From Lysobacterales bacterium (lineage in GTDB: Bacteria; Pseudomonadota; Gammaproteobacteria; Xanthomonadales; SZUA-38), in assembly GCA_030065125.1 (NCBI GenBank), contig JASJDM010000018.1:1-64000 (forward strand): a DNA stretch of 64,000 nucleotides, read 5' to 3'. Within the stretch, counting starts at the first letter, position 1; every line of letters starts with the position of its first letter. Both the position numbers and the translations under genes were made by a program. Shown piece by piece: positions 52,101 to 59,862 of the stretch. Under the pieces are notes generated by a model. The model was not told the origin of the DNA, did no database searches, and was given only the letters and a program-made list of their open reading frames with translations.

Positions 52101-52585
52101 GTGACCCCGGCGTCAGCGGCGATGCGGTGCGGGTATTGCCCGGCGTTAAGGCCGGAATCCGGCTGCGTGGCACCGGCAGCAGCCTGGAGTCCAGCGTATT
52201 TTCTGAGCCGGCCATGGCCGAGAGCGACGCCCTCTCCTACCTGATCCTGGGCCGACCCCTGGCGGAAGCAACCCGCTCCGAGGGCGACGACCTGATGAAC
52301 TCCGCTGTTGCCCTGGGCCTGCGGCAGGCCATGCCCATCGCCAGCCAGATTGGCCGGTCCATAGGCCTGGATGAGCTTGGGCTGGACACCGACGACACCG
52401 ACGGCGGCGCGGTGATGGCGGGTAAAAAGATTTCTCCGGACCTTTACGTGCGATACAGCTACGGCATTTTCAACCGGCTGGGGGCGCTGATGCTGCGCTA
52501 CGAACTGAATGAGCGCCTGAGCCTGGAAGCCAAGTCCTCCCAGGACCAGTCCCTGGACCTGATGTACAAACGCGAGCGCCGCTAA
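49175..52585 (+). CDS. tamB: TamB-like inner-membrane-anchored translocation protein
   Basis: 1136 aa from a GTG at 49175 that overlaps the tamA stop; a longer open frame lies inside tamA. An N-terminal signal anchor (LLTWIAAGLIGLAACAAFSAWW) is followed by a very long beta-rich periplasmic region of AsmA/DUF490 type and the C-terminal DUF490/TamB domain (~800-1136; GTYRAYGQKLDIENGRLTFAGP, ALSYLILGRPL, GKKISPDLYVRYSYG). It spans the periplasm to TamA and is thought to move lipid or substrate along its hydrophobic groove. Length is in the family range. Confidence 0.94.
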   Translation: MTRRRLLTWIAAGLIGLAACAAFSAWWVTHTEAGTRWSAERLATFAEGLTLTGVQGRWSDQVNVDTIDLDREDAALRLNGIELRIRLAALFRRHLAIELLEIERLEFVPGENTDPAPSTPRQWSPLPLAISLERASVAEFLGPDGTPVSELYTAMELSGDTLAVTALRGTSQGVDVEVSGRVLLDQGPDIQAELDWQFADSAASGSATVAGPIDQLEFRHQLETPFPVTSTGVFRQADGPHIELTSHADAIPFEDQDQLRQLEDVSASLIGWIDQYELTAEAGLNTADLPPVSISMQGRGDNIGLRIERLIASANGTRAVTSGSIGWNDGIRWQGKLSVNGMNASWLHPDLSGTAAGEAGFHGGMSNDAVTFGVDDLMVSGEIAQRPFELTGGFSLTDGEIVLNRVLLTSAENSVEAGGRLGANSALRFSARLNDMAVLGPQWEGAIAADGLLAGDVVRPRVDLELSARQLRIPGLSADAVQASGSVFPEGDRSRFSVEADRLVLGSTQLSRIESELAGSLASHQVNTIMQGYGATWTAEFQGGFRDGTWRGQHRAGLLRFPDRSEWRLRQPADMEVTAATIMLAQACYAAGNSSACLSGSAGDANLDLTGAITDLPLPLLNALLPAGARAAGRLDGEFRVTGTAAEPLLDFAAGTGPVRLVIPTEDPDVPVDTSIESLAVRGQLGRASLSWELDAGAAGGSFLRSSGRLNGLNSKDPVVDARIEAQVPDTSPLVLLTSELSDWQGLLTADLRVTGELLAPETRGSVRLRQGRAEIRRLGIALSDIEAEVTPQAGYQLNINANARSGEGSVRLDGRLALADGPTVEGTLRGQQFTAADLPGVRLEVAPSISFSGNAQRLALNGTLAASRFEVVLKDLPEQAISVSPDVVVAGEQDTVTPTRGPEVTLDLLVELGENVRFSAFGLDTKLAGQLRFKSEPGKAVTALGTVDVAEGTYRAYGQKLDIENGRLTFAGPLGDPGVSGDAVRVLPGVKAGIRLRGTGSSLESSVFSEPAMAESDALSYLILGRPLAEATRSEGDDLMNSAVALGLRQAMPIASQIGRSIGLDELGLDTDDTDGGAVMAGKKISPDLYVRYSYGIFNRLGALMLRYELNERLSLEAKSSQDQSLDLMYKRERR

Positions 52586-52619
52586 CGGGGTGGTAACTGG
52601 AACAAACTCCCAGCCCCAG

Positions 52620-53615
52620 TCATAGCCAGCGCTTCATCCAGAACAGCAATACCATCACAACCGCCAGGACGCTCATCCCGACACTGAGATAGAAAAACGC
52701 CTGGGGATTCGCCGTCCCGGGCAGTCCAGCAACGTTCATTCCAAACACGCCGGTCAGGAACGACAGCGGCAGAAACACCGCCGCAACCAGCGAGAGGATG
52801 TACAGCCGCGCATTCTGCTGCTCGGCCATACGGTTGTACAGTTCCTCCTGCAGCACCAGCATCCGCTCCCGCACCAGGTCCAGGTCCTCGATGTACCGAG
52901 TCATGCGGTCCGTATGGGCGCGCAGGGCGTAAGCCGTATCGTCGTTGAGCACGCCTTTTGTCCGGTAGAGCGCATCCAGCGCGTCCCGCTGCGGGGCCAG
53001 GTAGCGGCGGATCGCCGCGGTCTGGCGGCGTGAATCCGACAGGCTGCGCCTGACCACCTTCATGTCTTCGTCGCCGGCGAGACGCTCCTCGAATCCGGTC
53101 AATTCCTCCTCGATCCCGTCCACCACGTCGCCGATCCGATCGGCCATGCGCTCCACCAGCCGGTCGATGAATTCGCCGGTGCTGGTCGGGCCCTGCCGGC
53201 TCTCGATCTGCAGGCGAACGTCCTCCACGGACAGCAACCGTCGGCCTTTGAGTCGGGCAGACACCACCGCGGATTCCGTGAACCAGATGCGAATGGAAAC
53301 CATGTCCTCCGGGTCCGCCCCCGGGTTGGTGTTGACCCCGCGAAGAACAATCAGGACACCCCCACCAACGGATAGACATCTTGGACGGGTTTCATGGGCA
53401 GCCAGCACTTCAATCACTTTTTCGTCCAGCCCCAGAGCGCTCATCCATTCCTCCGAGGCCGGCGTGTCGGACTGCAGGTGGAGCCAGCGGAATCCGGCTC
53501 CTTCGGGCGCCAGGCCGGCCTCCCTGTCCAGTTCCCTGCCGCCGCCGTTGCCATCCAGTTCGTAGGCCAGCAGCACGCCGTGCTGATCCGGCATCCGATC
53601 CACCACCGTGGTCAC
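52620..53615 (-). CDS. zntB: ZntB/CorA-family metal transporter
   Basis: 331 aa. Long cytoplasmic N-terminal domain, a long helix region (LVRERMLVLQEELYNRMAEQQN), then two C-terminal membrane helices separated by the GMN signature (FLTGVFGMNVAGLPG). The family moves Zn2+ or other divalent ions; the ZntB-like assignment rests on overall pattern. The GTG start at 53615 overlaps the mscS stop (GTGA); ATG 53594 is an alternative. It converges on tamB with 34 nt between. Confidence 0.87.
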   Translation of the reverse strand: MTTVVDRMPDQHGVLLAYELDGNGGGRELDREAGLAPEGAGFRWLHLQSDTPASEEWMSALGLDEKVIEVLAAHETRPRCLSVGGGVLIVLRGVNTNPGADPEDMVSIRIWFTESAVVSARLKGRRLLSVEDVRLQIESRQGPTSTGEFIDRLVERMADRIGDVVDGIEEELTGFEERLAGDEDMKVVRRSLSDSRRQTAAIRRYLAPQRDALDALYRTKGVLNDDTAYALRAHTDRMTRYIEDLDLVRERMLVLQEELYNRMAEQQNARLYILSLVAAVFLPLSFLTGVFGMNVAGLPGTANPQAFFYLSVGMSVLAVVMVLLFWMKRWL

Positions 53616-54502
53616 CGCGCGTCTCCTTCAGGCAGAATGCCTTGTCGGATGGTCAGGGATCCGTCCAGGTGGACGTCCCGCTGGGGAAAGGCGATGACGA
53701 TGCCGTTCTGGTCGAACAGCTCAGCAATGCGGAACCGGATATTGCTGCGGATCTCCCGCAGATCCCGCTCCACCGTCGCGCGAATCCAGAAGTACGCGTC
53801 GAATATCAGGGCGCTGTCGCCGAAGTCTTCGAAAAATACCTTGGGTGCCGGTTCGGTCAGCACGTCCTCACGCTCCTTCACTGCCTGTCCGATCAACTCG
53901 GCCACCAGTGCCACCGGTGAACCGTAGGCCACCCCCACCCGGATCATGGTCCGGGTGGTCCGGTCAATCAGCGTCCAATTCACCACGTTGGTTTCCAGCA
54001 GGGTGCTGTTTGGGATCAGCAGGTGCACGCCGTCCACCCGGCGGATACGGGTAGAGCGGGTATTGATGGCTTCAACGGTGCCTTTATCCGGGCCCACTTC
54101 AAGGAAATCTCCAATCCGGATCGGCCGCTCCCACATCAGGATCCAGCCACTGATGAAGTTGTTGATGATGTTCTGGGCACCAAACCCAAGACCAATGGCG
54201 ACAGCCCCCGAGACAAAGGCAAAGGCCGTCAACGGGACGTTGAGGATCTCAAGCAGCGTGAAGCCCAGCAGGATCGTCGCAAGTATGAAAAAAAGTCGCC
54301 GGAGAAAGTGCACCAGGTCGGGGTTGGTGCCGCGCGCGGCCAGCCGGTTGCTGATGATTCGCCCCGCCATGCGAATGATGAGCAAGCCCACGATCAGAAC
54401 CAGCGGCACCAGCAGGATACGTCCTGCCGTAATCGGTGCATCCCCGATGGAAAACAGGGAGGTGCTTACAAACCGATCGAACTGCTCAAGCCAATCGCCC
54501 AT
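53612..54502 (-). CDS. MscS-family mechanosensitive channel
   Basis: 296 aa. Three predicted membrane helices; the pore-lining helix is the Gly/Ala-rich FAFVSGAVAIGLGFGAQNIINNFISG, followed by the conserved RPIRIGDFLEVG beta domain and IPNSTLLE. Protects against osmotic downshock by gating with membrane tension. Coupled to the zntB-like gene by a GTGA overlap. The 54503-54565 gap upstream shows nothing distinct. Confidence 0.92.
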   Translation of the reverse strand: MGDWLEQFDRFVSTSLFSIGDAPITAGRILLVPLVLIVGLLIIRMAGRIISNRLAARGTNPDLVHFLRRLFFILATILLGFTLLEILNVPLTAFAFVSGAVAIGLGFGAQNIINNFISGWILMWERPIRIGDFLEVGPDKGTVEAINTRSTRIRRVDGVHLLIPNSTLLETNVVNWTLIDRTTRTMIRVGVAYGSPVALVAELIGQAVKEREDVLTEPAPKVFFEDFGDSALIFDAYFWIRATVERDLREIRSNIRFRIAELFDQNGIVIAFPQRDVHLDGSLTIRQGILPEGDAR

Positions 54503-54565
54503 AGCATGGCATTGTGCGCTATCGCCGAGTGGCAGGAAAGAAAACCAGCCAGGCGCCGCGGAAGA

Positions 54566-55285
54566 TCAGTGATTCATATGGTGATGATGCCCCTGCATTT
54601 CACCGGACTGCATCTGGTACTGGTGGTAGATCGGTTGACCGGCGGTCCAAAGGCCGCCCAGGATCAGCACCACCCCGGCAATCCTGCGGGCCTGGCCCTG
54701 GCGCAGCTTCAGCAGCAGACCGGAACCGGCGAACCCCAGCCCGGCCATGGCCGGAAGGGTGCCGACGCCGAAGGCCACCATCACCCCAGCGCCGGTCACC
54801 GGTGAGCCGGACACGCTGGCCGCCAGCAGCATGCTGTAGACCAGGCCGCAGGGCAGATAACCCCACAGCATGCCCAGCATCCAGGTCTGGCCCAGGTTTT
54901 TCTGGCCGGAAAAGCGTTTGGCCAGGGGCGCGATTTTCGCCCAGAACCGGGCCCCGGCTTTCTCGCCGAACAGCAGGGCCTGGAAACCGGTCAGCAGGTA
55001 GATGCCCACCAGGATCACCACCACGCCGGTGGCGATGCGCAGGATCATGGACCATTGCCGAACGTCGAACAGTTCGCCAATGCTGGCCCCCAGCAGACCC
55101 ACCAGGGCGCCCAGCAGGCCATAGCTGACCAGGCGGCCCAGGTTGAACAGCACCACCCGTAGCCCCGTGTTGCTGGCGGCGGCCGCCGGCAGGGTGGCGA
55201 TGCCGCCGCACATGCCCAGGCAGTGTCCACTGCCGAGGAATCCGGCAGTCAGCGCCATCAGCAGGCTGATGGGTTCAGGGTTCAT
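54566..55285 (-). CDS. TauE/SafE-family membrane protein of the cbb3 cluster
   Basis: 239 aa. ATG 55285 overlaps ccoS; the frame extends further but without family character. About six membrane helices. The N-terminus carries GSGHCLGMCGG, with two Cys, and the C-terminus ends in a His-rich tail (GEMQGHHHHMNH). SafE-like proteins at the end of ccoGHIS clusters are known from other proteobacteria and are thought to help cbb3 assembly, perhaps copper handling; the Cys pair and His tail fit metal binding, which is inference. Confidence 0.85.
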   Translation of the reverse strand: MNPEPISLLMALTAGFLGSGHCLGMCGGIATLPAAAASNTGLRVVLFNLGRLVSYGLLGALVGLLGASIGELFDVRQWSMILRIATGVVVILVGIYLLTGFQALLFGEKAGARFWAKIAPLAKRFSGQKNLGQTWMLGMLWGYLPCGLVYSMLLAASVSGSPVTGAGVMVAFGVGTLPAMAGLGFAGSGLLLKLRQGQARRIAGVVLILGGLWTAGQPIYHQYQMQSGEMQGHHHHMNH

Positions 55286-55451
55286 TGCGGGTCTGGTCGT
55301 CCGGCCTGGGCGGGTCGTCGTCGGTGAGGATGCGCCAGGCCGGTGACTCCAGGTCATCGAACTGGTCGTTGCGAACCATCCAGAAGAAACCCCAGATGGC
55401 CACGGCCAGCAGGATCAGGCTCAGGGGTATCAGGACAAATATGATTTTCAT
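55275..55451 (-). CDS. ccoS: cbb3 oxidase maturation protein CcoS
   Basis: 58 aa: one N-terminal membrane helix (IIFVLIPLSLILLAVAIWGFFWMV), then a short acidic tail with DQFDDLESPAWRIL, the CcoS signature. Needed for cofactor insertion in cbb3 oxidase. ATG 55451 overlaps the ccoI stop (ATGA), and its 3' end overlaps the safE-like gene by 11 nt. Confidence 0.92.
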   Translation of the reverse strand: MKIIFVLIPLSLILLAVAIWGFFWMVRNDQFDDLESPAWRILTDDDPPRPDDQTRNEP

Positions 55452-57889
55452 GCCCAGGCCTCCGCTGCCTGATGGCTGTCTGTATCCGAGCGGTCCTTGG
55501 CGATCCGGCCGGCACGGCCGGCATTGATCACCACCACAAGAGAACTCAGGGACATGCCAATGGCCGCCATCCAGGGCGCCACCAGCCCCATGGCGGCCAG
55601 GGGGATTGCGATCAGGTTATAGCCCAGGGCCCAGGCCAGGTTCTGCTTGATGATGGACATCATCTTGCGCGCCACTTTCACCGCTTCGCCGACCCGGTCC
55701 AGGCGGCCGCCGGTCAGCACCATGTCAGCACCGGCCTGGGCCAGCCCGGCGCCTTCCACCATGGCGATGGAGACGTCCGCACCACCCAGCACCGGGGCGT
55801 CATTGACGCCGTCACCCACGGCCAGCACCCGGCGGTTTTCCGCCTGGAGTTGTCGAACCACCGCCAGCTTCTGCTCCGGCCGCAACGCACCGTGGCAGGC
55901 AGCAATACTCAGGGCCTCGCCCACCGCGGCCACCGCGCTTTCGCGGTCACCGCTGACAATATGACTGCCGATGCCGAGCTGGCCCAGGCTCTGCACCAGC
56001 CCGGCGGCCTCGGGCCGCAGCAGGTCTTTCAACACGATCCGTCCCAGGAAACCCTGCTGGTCGGACACGTAGATTACGATGCCGTCCCGGGGCGGGGTCA
56101 GATCCTGCGGCGCATCAGCGCCGGCCAGTTCCGCGCTACCGATCTGCAGGCTGCGTCCTTCCACCCGGGCCACCACACCCTGGCCGGGCTGCAGCCGGAC
56201 CTGGTCGACCTGCAGGCCGTACTGGTAGTCCTGGAATGCCCGGGCGATGGGATGGGATACATGGTCCTCCACCGCACCCACCAGGGCCAGCAGCCGGTCC
56301 TGGCTGACGGCCGCGGGATGCCCGGTATTCACCCATGTCTCGGTGATCTGTGGCCGGCCCCGGGTCAGGGTTCCGGTCTTGTCGAACAGCACGGCCTCGA
56401 CCCGGGCCAGGTCCATCAGGGCGCCGGTATTGGACACCAGCAGCCCACCCCGGCCGAGCCTGGCGCCGGCAGCCGCCAGGGCCGAGGGCACCGCCAGGGA
56501 TAGTGCGCAGGGACAGGTCACCACCAGCACCGCCAGGGCGGCTTCAAAGGCCTGGGACGGGTCAATCCACGACCACACCAGGTAGACTCCGCCGGCCAGC
56601 AGCAGCACAAAGGCAATCACCCAGGACGCCACCGCGTCGGCCATGCGGATCCACACCGGCCGTTCGGCCCGGGCCCGGCGCAGCAGGCGCTCCAGCTGGG
56701 ACACCAGCAGCTCGTCGCCGGTGGCAGTGACCTCCAGACGGGTGGCGGAACCCAGATTCACGCTGCCGGCCAGGACCCGCTCCCCGGGCTCCCGCAGGCA
56801 GGGCGTGGATTCGCCGGTCAGCAGCGACTCGTCGATTTCCGCGGGTTCCAGCAGCACGCCGTCGGCGGCGAAGGCATCGCCCGGGCGCACGTGGACCTGC
56901 TGGCCTTCAGTCAGGGCGCTGCGGGGAACGGACTGGATTTCCCCGTCGGATTCCACCCGGGCAGTCTCCGGCAGCACCTGGGCAAGCCCTTCCGCAGTCC
57001 CGCAGGAGCGGTGGCGCACGCTCATTTCCACGAAGCGGCCCAGCAGCAGGAAGAACACGAACATGGTGACCGACTCGAAGTAGACCGAACCATGTCCCAC
57101 GTACAGGTTGTAGCAGCTGGAGGAAAACGCCAGGGCCAGGGCGATGGCCACCGGCAGGTCCATGTTGGGATGGCGGGTCCGGATGGCCCGCCAGGCCCCG
57201 GTGAAAAACGGCGCGCCGGAAAATACCAGTACCGGCGTGGCCACCAGCATGGAGACCAGGTGCAGGTAGCGCTCCATGGCGGGCTCCATGTCACCCATGG
57301 GGCCGAAGTAGGTGCCCACCGCGTACATCATCACCTGCATCATGCCCAGTCCGGCGACCCCCAGCCGGCGGATGGCGGTGCGCTTCTCTTCCCGGTTCAG
57401 GTCCCGGCCGGCCTCGGCCGACATGGGCCGTGGCCGGTAGCCCAGGCTGGCCAGTTTTTTCAGGATGGCCGGCAAACCGGTTTTGTCCGGCGCCCAATTC
57501 ACCTGGACCCGACGGGTCATGGTGTCCACCTGGACCCGGGACACGCCGTCGATCCGGTGCAGCTGGTTCTCGATCAGCCAGCCGCAGGCCGAGCAGTGAA
57601 TACCGCCCACCAGCACCAGGCTGCCCACGGTGCCGTCTTCATCGACCTGCTCCGCTTCAGAATCAAAAGCGTCCCAGTCGGACAGGTTCTGCAGGATGGA
57701 TTCGTCAGCCCGGGCAGCAGTGCTGTCCCGGAAGCGATAGTAATCGCCCTGGCCACCGCTGATGATGAGATCGGCCACGGCCTGGCAGCCCGGGCAGCAC
57801 ATGGGCTGCGCCTGGCCTTCCCACTCGACGGTCAGCGTGCACCCGGCGGGTACAGGATCACCGCAGTGGAAACAGGACTGTTCAGTCAT
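55448..57889 (-). CDS. ccoI: copper-exporting P-type ATPase CcoI
   Basis: About 813 aa. P1B-type ATPase that delivers copper for cbb3 oxidase. An N-terminal Cys-rich part (CFHCG, CCPGC at 31-35), an HMA domain with GIHCSAC (96-102), eight membrane helices, the metal-transporting CPC of VVTCPCALS, DKTGTLTRG (phosphorylated Asp), HP in VSHPIARAF and GDGVNDAPVL. Three in-frame ATGs (57913, 57901, 57889) lie in a 12-bp tandem repeat shared with the end of ccoH. I give the last as the start, since the fewest repeat residues are then added. Confidence 0.94.
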   Translation of the reverse strand: MTEQSCFHCGDPVPAGCTLTVEWEGQAQPMCCPGCQAVADLIISGGQGDYYRFRDSTAARADESILQNLSDWDAFDSEAEQVDEDGTVGSLVLVGGIHCSACGWLIENQLHRIDGVSRVQVDTMTRRVQVNWAPDKTGLPAILKKLASLGYRPRPMSAEAGRDLNREEKRTAIRRLGVAGLGMMQVMMYAVGTYFGPMGDMEPAMERYLHLVSMLVATPVLVFSGAPFFTGAWRAIRTRHPNMDLPVAIALALAFSSSCYNLYVGHGSVYFESVTMFVFFLLLGRFVEMSVRHRSCGTAEGLAQVLPETARVESDGEIQSVPRSALTEGQQVHVRPGDAFAADGVLLEPAEIDESLLTGESTPCLREPGERVLAGSVNLGSATRLEVTATGDELLVSQLERLLRRARAERPVWIRMADAVASWVIAFVLLLAGGVYLVWSWIDPSQAFEAALAVLVVTCPCALSLAVPSALAAAGARLGRGGLLVSNTGALMDLARVEAVLFDKTGTLTRGRPQITETWVNTGHPAAVSQDRLLALVGAVEDHVSHPIARAFQDYQYGLQVDQVRLQPGQGVVARVEGRSLQIGSAELAGADAPQDLTPPRDGIVIYVSDQQGFLGRIVLKDLLRPEAAGLVQSLGQLGIGSHIVSGDRESAVAAVGEALSIAACHGALRPEQKLAVVRQLQAENRRVLAVGDGVNDAPVLGGADVSIAMVEGAGLAQAGADMVLTGGRLDRVGEAVKVARKMMSIIKQNLAWALGYNLIAIPLAAMGLVAPWMAAIGMSLSSLVVVINAGRAGRIAKDRSDTDSHQAAEAWA

Positions 57890-58130
57890 CGACTCCGGCA
57901 TCGACTCCGGCATCGACTCCGGGCTTGTCCGGCTTCGGCGAATCGTGCCCGGAGGGGCGCATCTCGTCCCGGATCTGCTGGTACTCAGCCTCGCTGACCA
58001 CCAGGTCGGCGGGGTTGTTGATGGCAATGGCCAGGGTGATCAGGCTGGCCACTACAGCGCTGCTGACCAGGCCAATGAGCATCCAGGGATAAGGCTCTTT
58101 GTACCAGGGTCGATTGTTGGTGTTGCTCAT
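57882..58130 (-). CDS. ccoH: short CcoH/FixH-like protein
   Basis: 82 aa. ATG 58130 with GAGG upstream. One membrane helix (WMLIGLVSSAVVASLITLAIAI) preceded by PWYKEPYP, the usual start of FixH/CcoH. Typical CcoH is ~150-170 aa with a periplasmic beta domain, which is missing here; the protein ends soon after EYQQIRDEMRPSG with VDAGVDAGVDD encoded by a 12-bp repeat. It may be an authentic short form or a truncation. Followed with overlap by ccoI. Confidence 0.75.
   Translation of the reverse strand: MSNTNNRPWYKEPYPWMLIGLVSSAVVASLITLAIAINNPADLVVSEAEYQQIRDEMRPSGHDSPKPDKPGVDAGVDAGVDD
57887..57922. repeat. three tandem 12-bp repeats across the ccoH/ccoI junction
   Basis: CATCGACTCCGG occurs three times without gaps. 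On the minus strand each unit reads CCGGAGTCGATG, carrying a GGAG and an ATG. In the ccoH frame the repeat codes for Asp/Ala/Gly/Val; in the ccoI frame it gives PESM units with three possible start codons. Confidence 0.85.
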
Positions 58131-58137
58131 AGCGGCC

Positions 58138-59535
58138 TCAATTGAATGGCAGGAAGAAAGTGGAATCACGGTGCACGCTGATGGCGTCCGGCCCTTCGGT
58201 CTCCAGGCTGACCCGGATGTCCCGGCGGCCGGTGCCCAGTTCGGTGGGCGCCCGCAGCCGCAGCACGAAGGCTTCAGCCGCGCCGGCTTTCATCTCCACG
58301 GTGGAGTCGCCGTCGATGCGCAGCCCTTCGGGTCCTTCCACCGACACGGTGTAGTTGCGGTCTACGTCTTCCATGTTGACGATTTTCAGAGTGTACACGT
58401 TTTCCACGGTGGCCGGATCGACCACCCGGTAAAGGGCGTTACGGTCCCGCAGCACCTCCATTCTCAGCGGCGTGCGGTTGAACACCGAAACCACCAGGGC
58501 AATGGTTACCAGGGTCAGCAGGGTGGCATAGATCAGGGTCCGCGGCCGCACCACCTTGGTGGGTTCGCCGTGAACCGCGTGCTCGGTGGTGTAGCGGATC
58601 AGGCCCCGCGGGTAGTTCATCTTGTCCATGACCTCGTCACAGACGTCGATGCATGCCGCACAGGCGATGCACTCGTACTGCAGACCATCGCGGATATCGA
58701 TGCCGGTCGGGCAGACCTGCACACACAGGGTGCAGTCGACACAGGAGCCCAGGTTCAGCGCTTCCAGGTCAGCGTTTTTCTTGCGTTTGCCTCGGGGTTC
58801 CCCACGGTCCTCGTCGTAGGAGATGATCAGCGTGTCCTTGTCGAACATGGCCGACTGGAATCGCGCATAGGGGCACATGTACTTGCACACCTGCTCGCGC
58901 AGGAAGCCGGCGTTGCCGTAGGTGGCCAGGCCATAGAAAAACACCCAGAAGGTTTCCCAGGGGCCGGTGTCCAGGGCCAGGATTTTCGGACCCAGCTCCA
59001 GCACCGGCGTGAAGTAGCCCACGAAGGTGAACCCGGTCCACAGGGCAAAGGTGATCCACAGGAACTGCTTGAGGGACTTCTTCCAGATCTTCCGGGCGGT
59101 CCAGGGGGCCTTGTCCAGCTTGATCCGCTTGTTGCGGTCGCCCTCCACCCACTGTTCCATCATCAGGAACACTTCGGTCCAGACCGTCTGGGGACAGGCA
59201 AATCCGCACCACAGACGGCCGGCCAGGGCGGTGAAGAAAAACAGCGACAGGCCCGCCACGATGAGCAGGCCGGTCAGGTAGATGAAGTCCTGGGGCCAGA
59301 GGGTCAGCCCAAAAATATGAAATTTCCGTGCCGGCAGGTCAAACAGGACCGCCTGCTGTCCGTCCCACTGCAGCCAGCAGGCCACGTAGAACAATCCCAG
59401 CAGCACCCATACCGCGAGCTTTCGCAGCCGCGCGAATCGACCCTTCGCCTCGCGAGGGTAGATCTTGGGCTCTTTGCGGTACATGCCCTCTTGCTTGATG
59501 GGAATGACCGTATCCTTGGTCGCCGGTTTGTTCAC
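58138..59535 (-). CDS. ccoG: cbb3 oxidase accessory ferredoxin-like protein CcoG
   Basis: 465 aa. Membrane protein with several helices in the N-terminal half (WGxxCGxxCPQ-type motif as RLWCGFACPQTVW), a YMCPYARFQSAM motif, and two 4Fe-4S motifs (CVDCTLCVQVCP and CIACAACIDVCD near 255-300), followed by a C-terminal Ig-like periplasmic domain. CcoG is a cupric reductase that assists copper insertion. It ends 8 nt before ccoH. Confidence 0.95.
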   Translation of the reverse strand: MNKPATKDTVIPIKQEGMYRKEPKIYPREAKGRFARLRKLAVWVLLGLFYVACWLQWDGQQAVLFDLPARKFHIFGLTLWPQDFIYLTGLLIVAGLSLFFFTALAGRLWCGFACPQTVWTEVFLMMEQWVEGDRNKRIKLDKAPWTARKIWKKSLKQFLWITFALWTGFTFVGYFTPVLELGPKILALDTGPWETFWVFFYGLATYGNAGFLREQVCKYMCPYARFQSAMFDKDTLIISYDEDRGEPRGKRKKNADLEALNLGSCVDCTLCVQVCPTGIDIRDGLQYECIACAACIDVCDEVMDKMNYPRGLIRYTTEHAVHGEPTKVVRPRTLIYATLLTLVTIALVVSVFNRTPLRMEVLRDRNALYRVVDPATVENVYTLKIVNMEDVDRNYTVSVEGPEGLRIDGDSTVEMKAGAAEAFVLRLRAPTELGTGRRDIRVSLETEGPDAISVHRDSTFFLPFN

Positions 59536-59541
59536 GGGCTA

Positions 59542-59856
59542 TCAACCTTGCTCCTGCTGTTCGTCCGATTCCGGTGGCCGGCGGCGATCGCGGGGGAATT
59601 CCGCCTTGCGCCGCTCGGTGCGGATCAACCAGGTCGTGAGCCCGGACGACAGTGCCGTCAGGGCCCAAAACGAAAAAAATCCCACTGAGTAGATGGCGGT
59701 TTGACTCCAGTCCGCCTGTCGTTCAGCCGCCATCAGCAGCAGATCCGGATCAATCAGCGCAAAAAACACCATGGTGCCGACCGCGGCCGCCAGAAATGAC
59801 GGCCACAGTACTTCCGCGATGCTGCGCCGGCGCCAGCCCCAGTGCTCCTGCTCCAT
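59542..59856 (-). CDS. 104-aa hypothetical two-helix membrane protein
   Basis: Two hydrophobic helices (VLWPSFLAAAVGTMVFFALI and IYSVGFFSFWALTALSSGLTTWLI) and a charged basic/acidic tail (RTERRKAEFPRDRRRPPESDEQQEQG). It lies between ccoP and ccoG with 6 nt on either side, so it is certainly in the cbb3 operon. No family recognised with confidence. Its place suggests a role in oxidase assembly or stability. Confidence 0.75.
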   Translation of the reverse strand: MEQEHWGWRRRSIAEVLWPSFLAAAVGTMVFFALIDPDLLLMAAERQADWSQTAIYSVGFFSFWALTALSSGLTTWLIRTERRKAEFPRDRRRPPESDEQQEQG

Positions 59857-59862
59857 GCCGGG

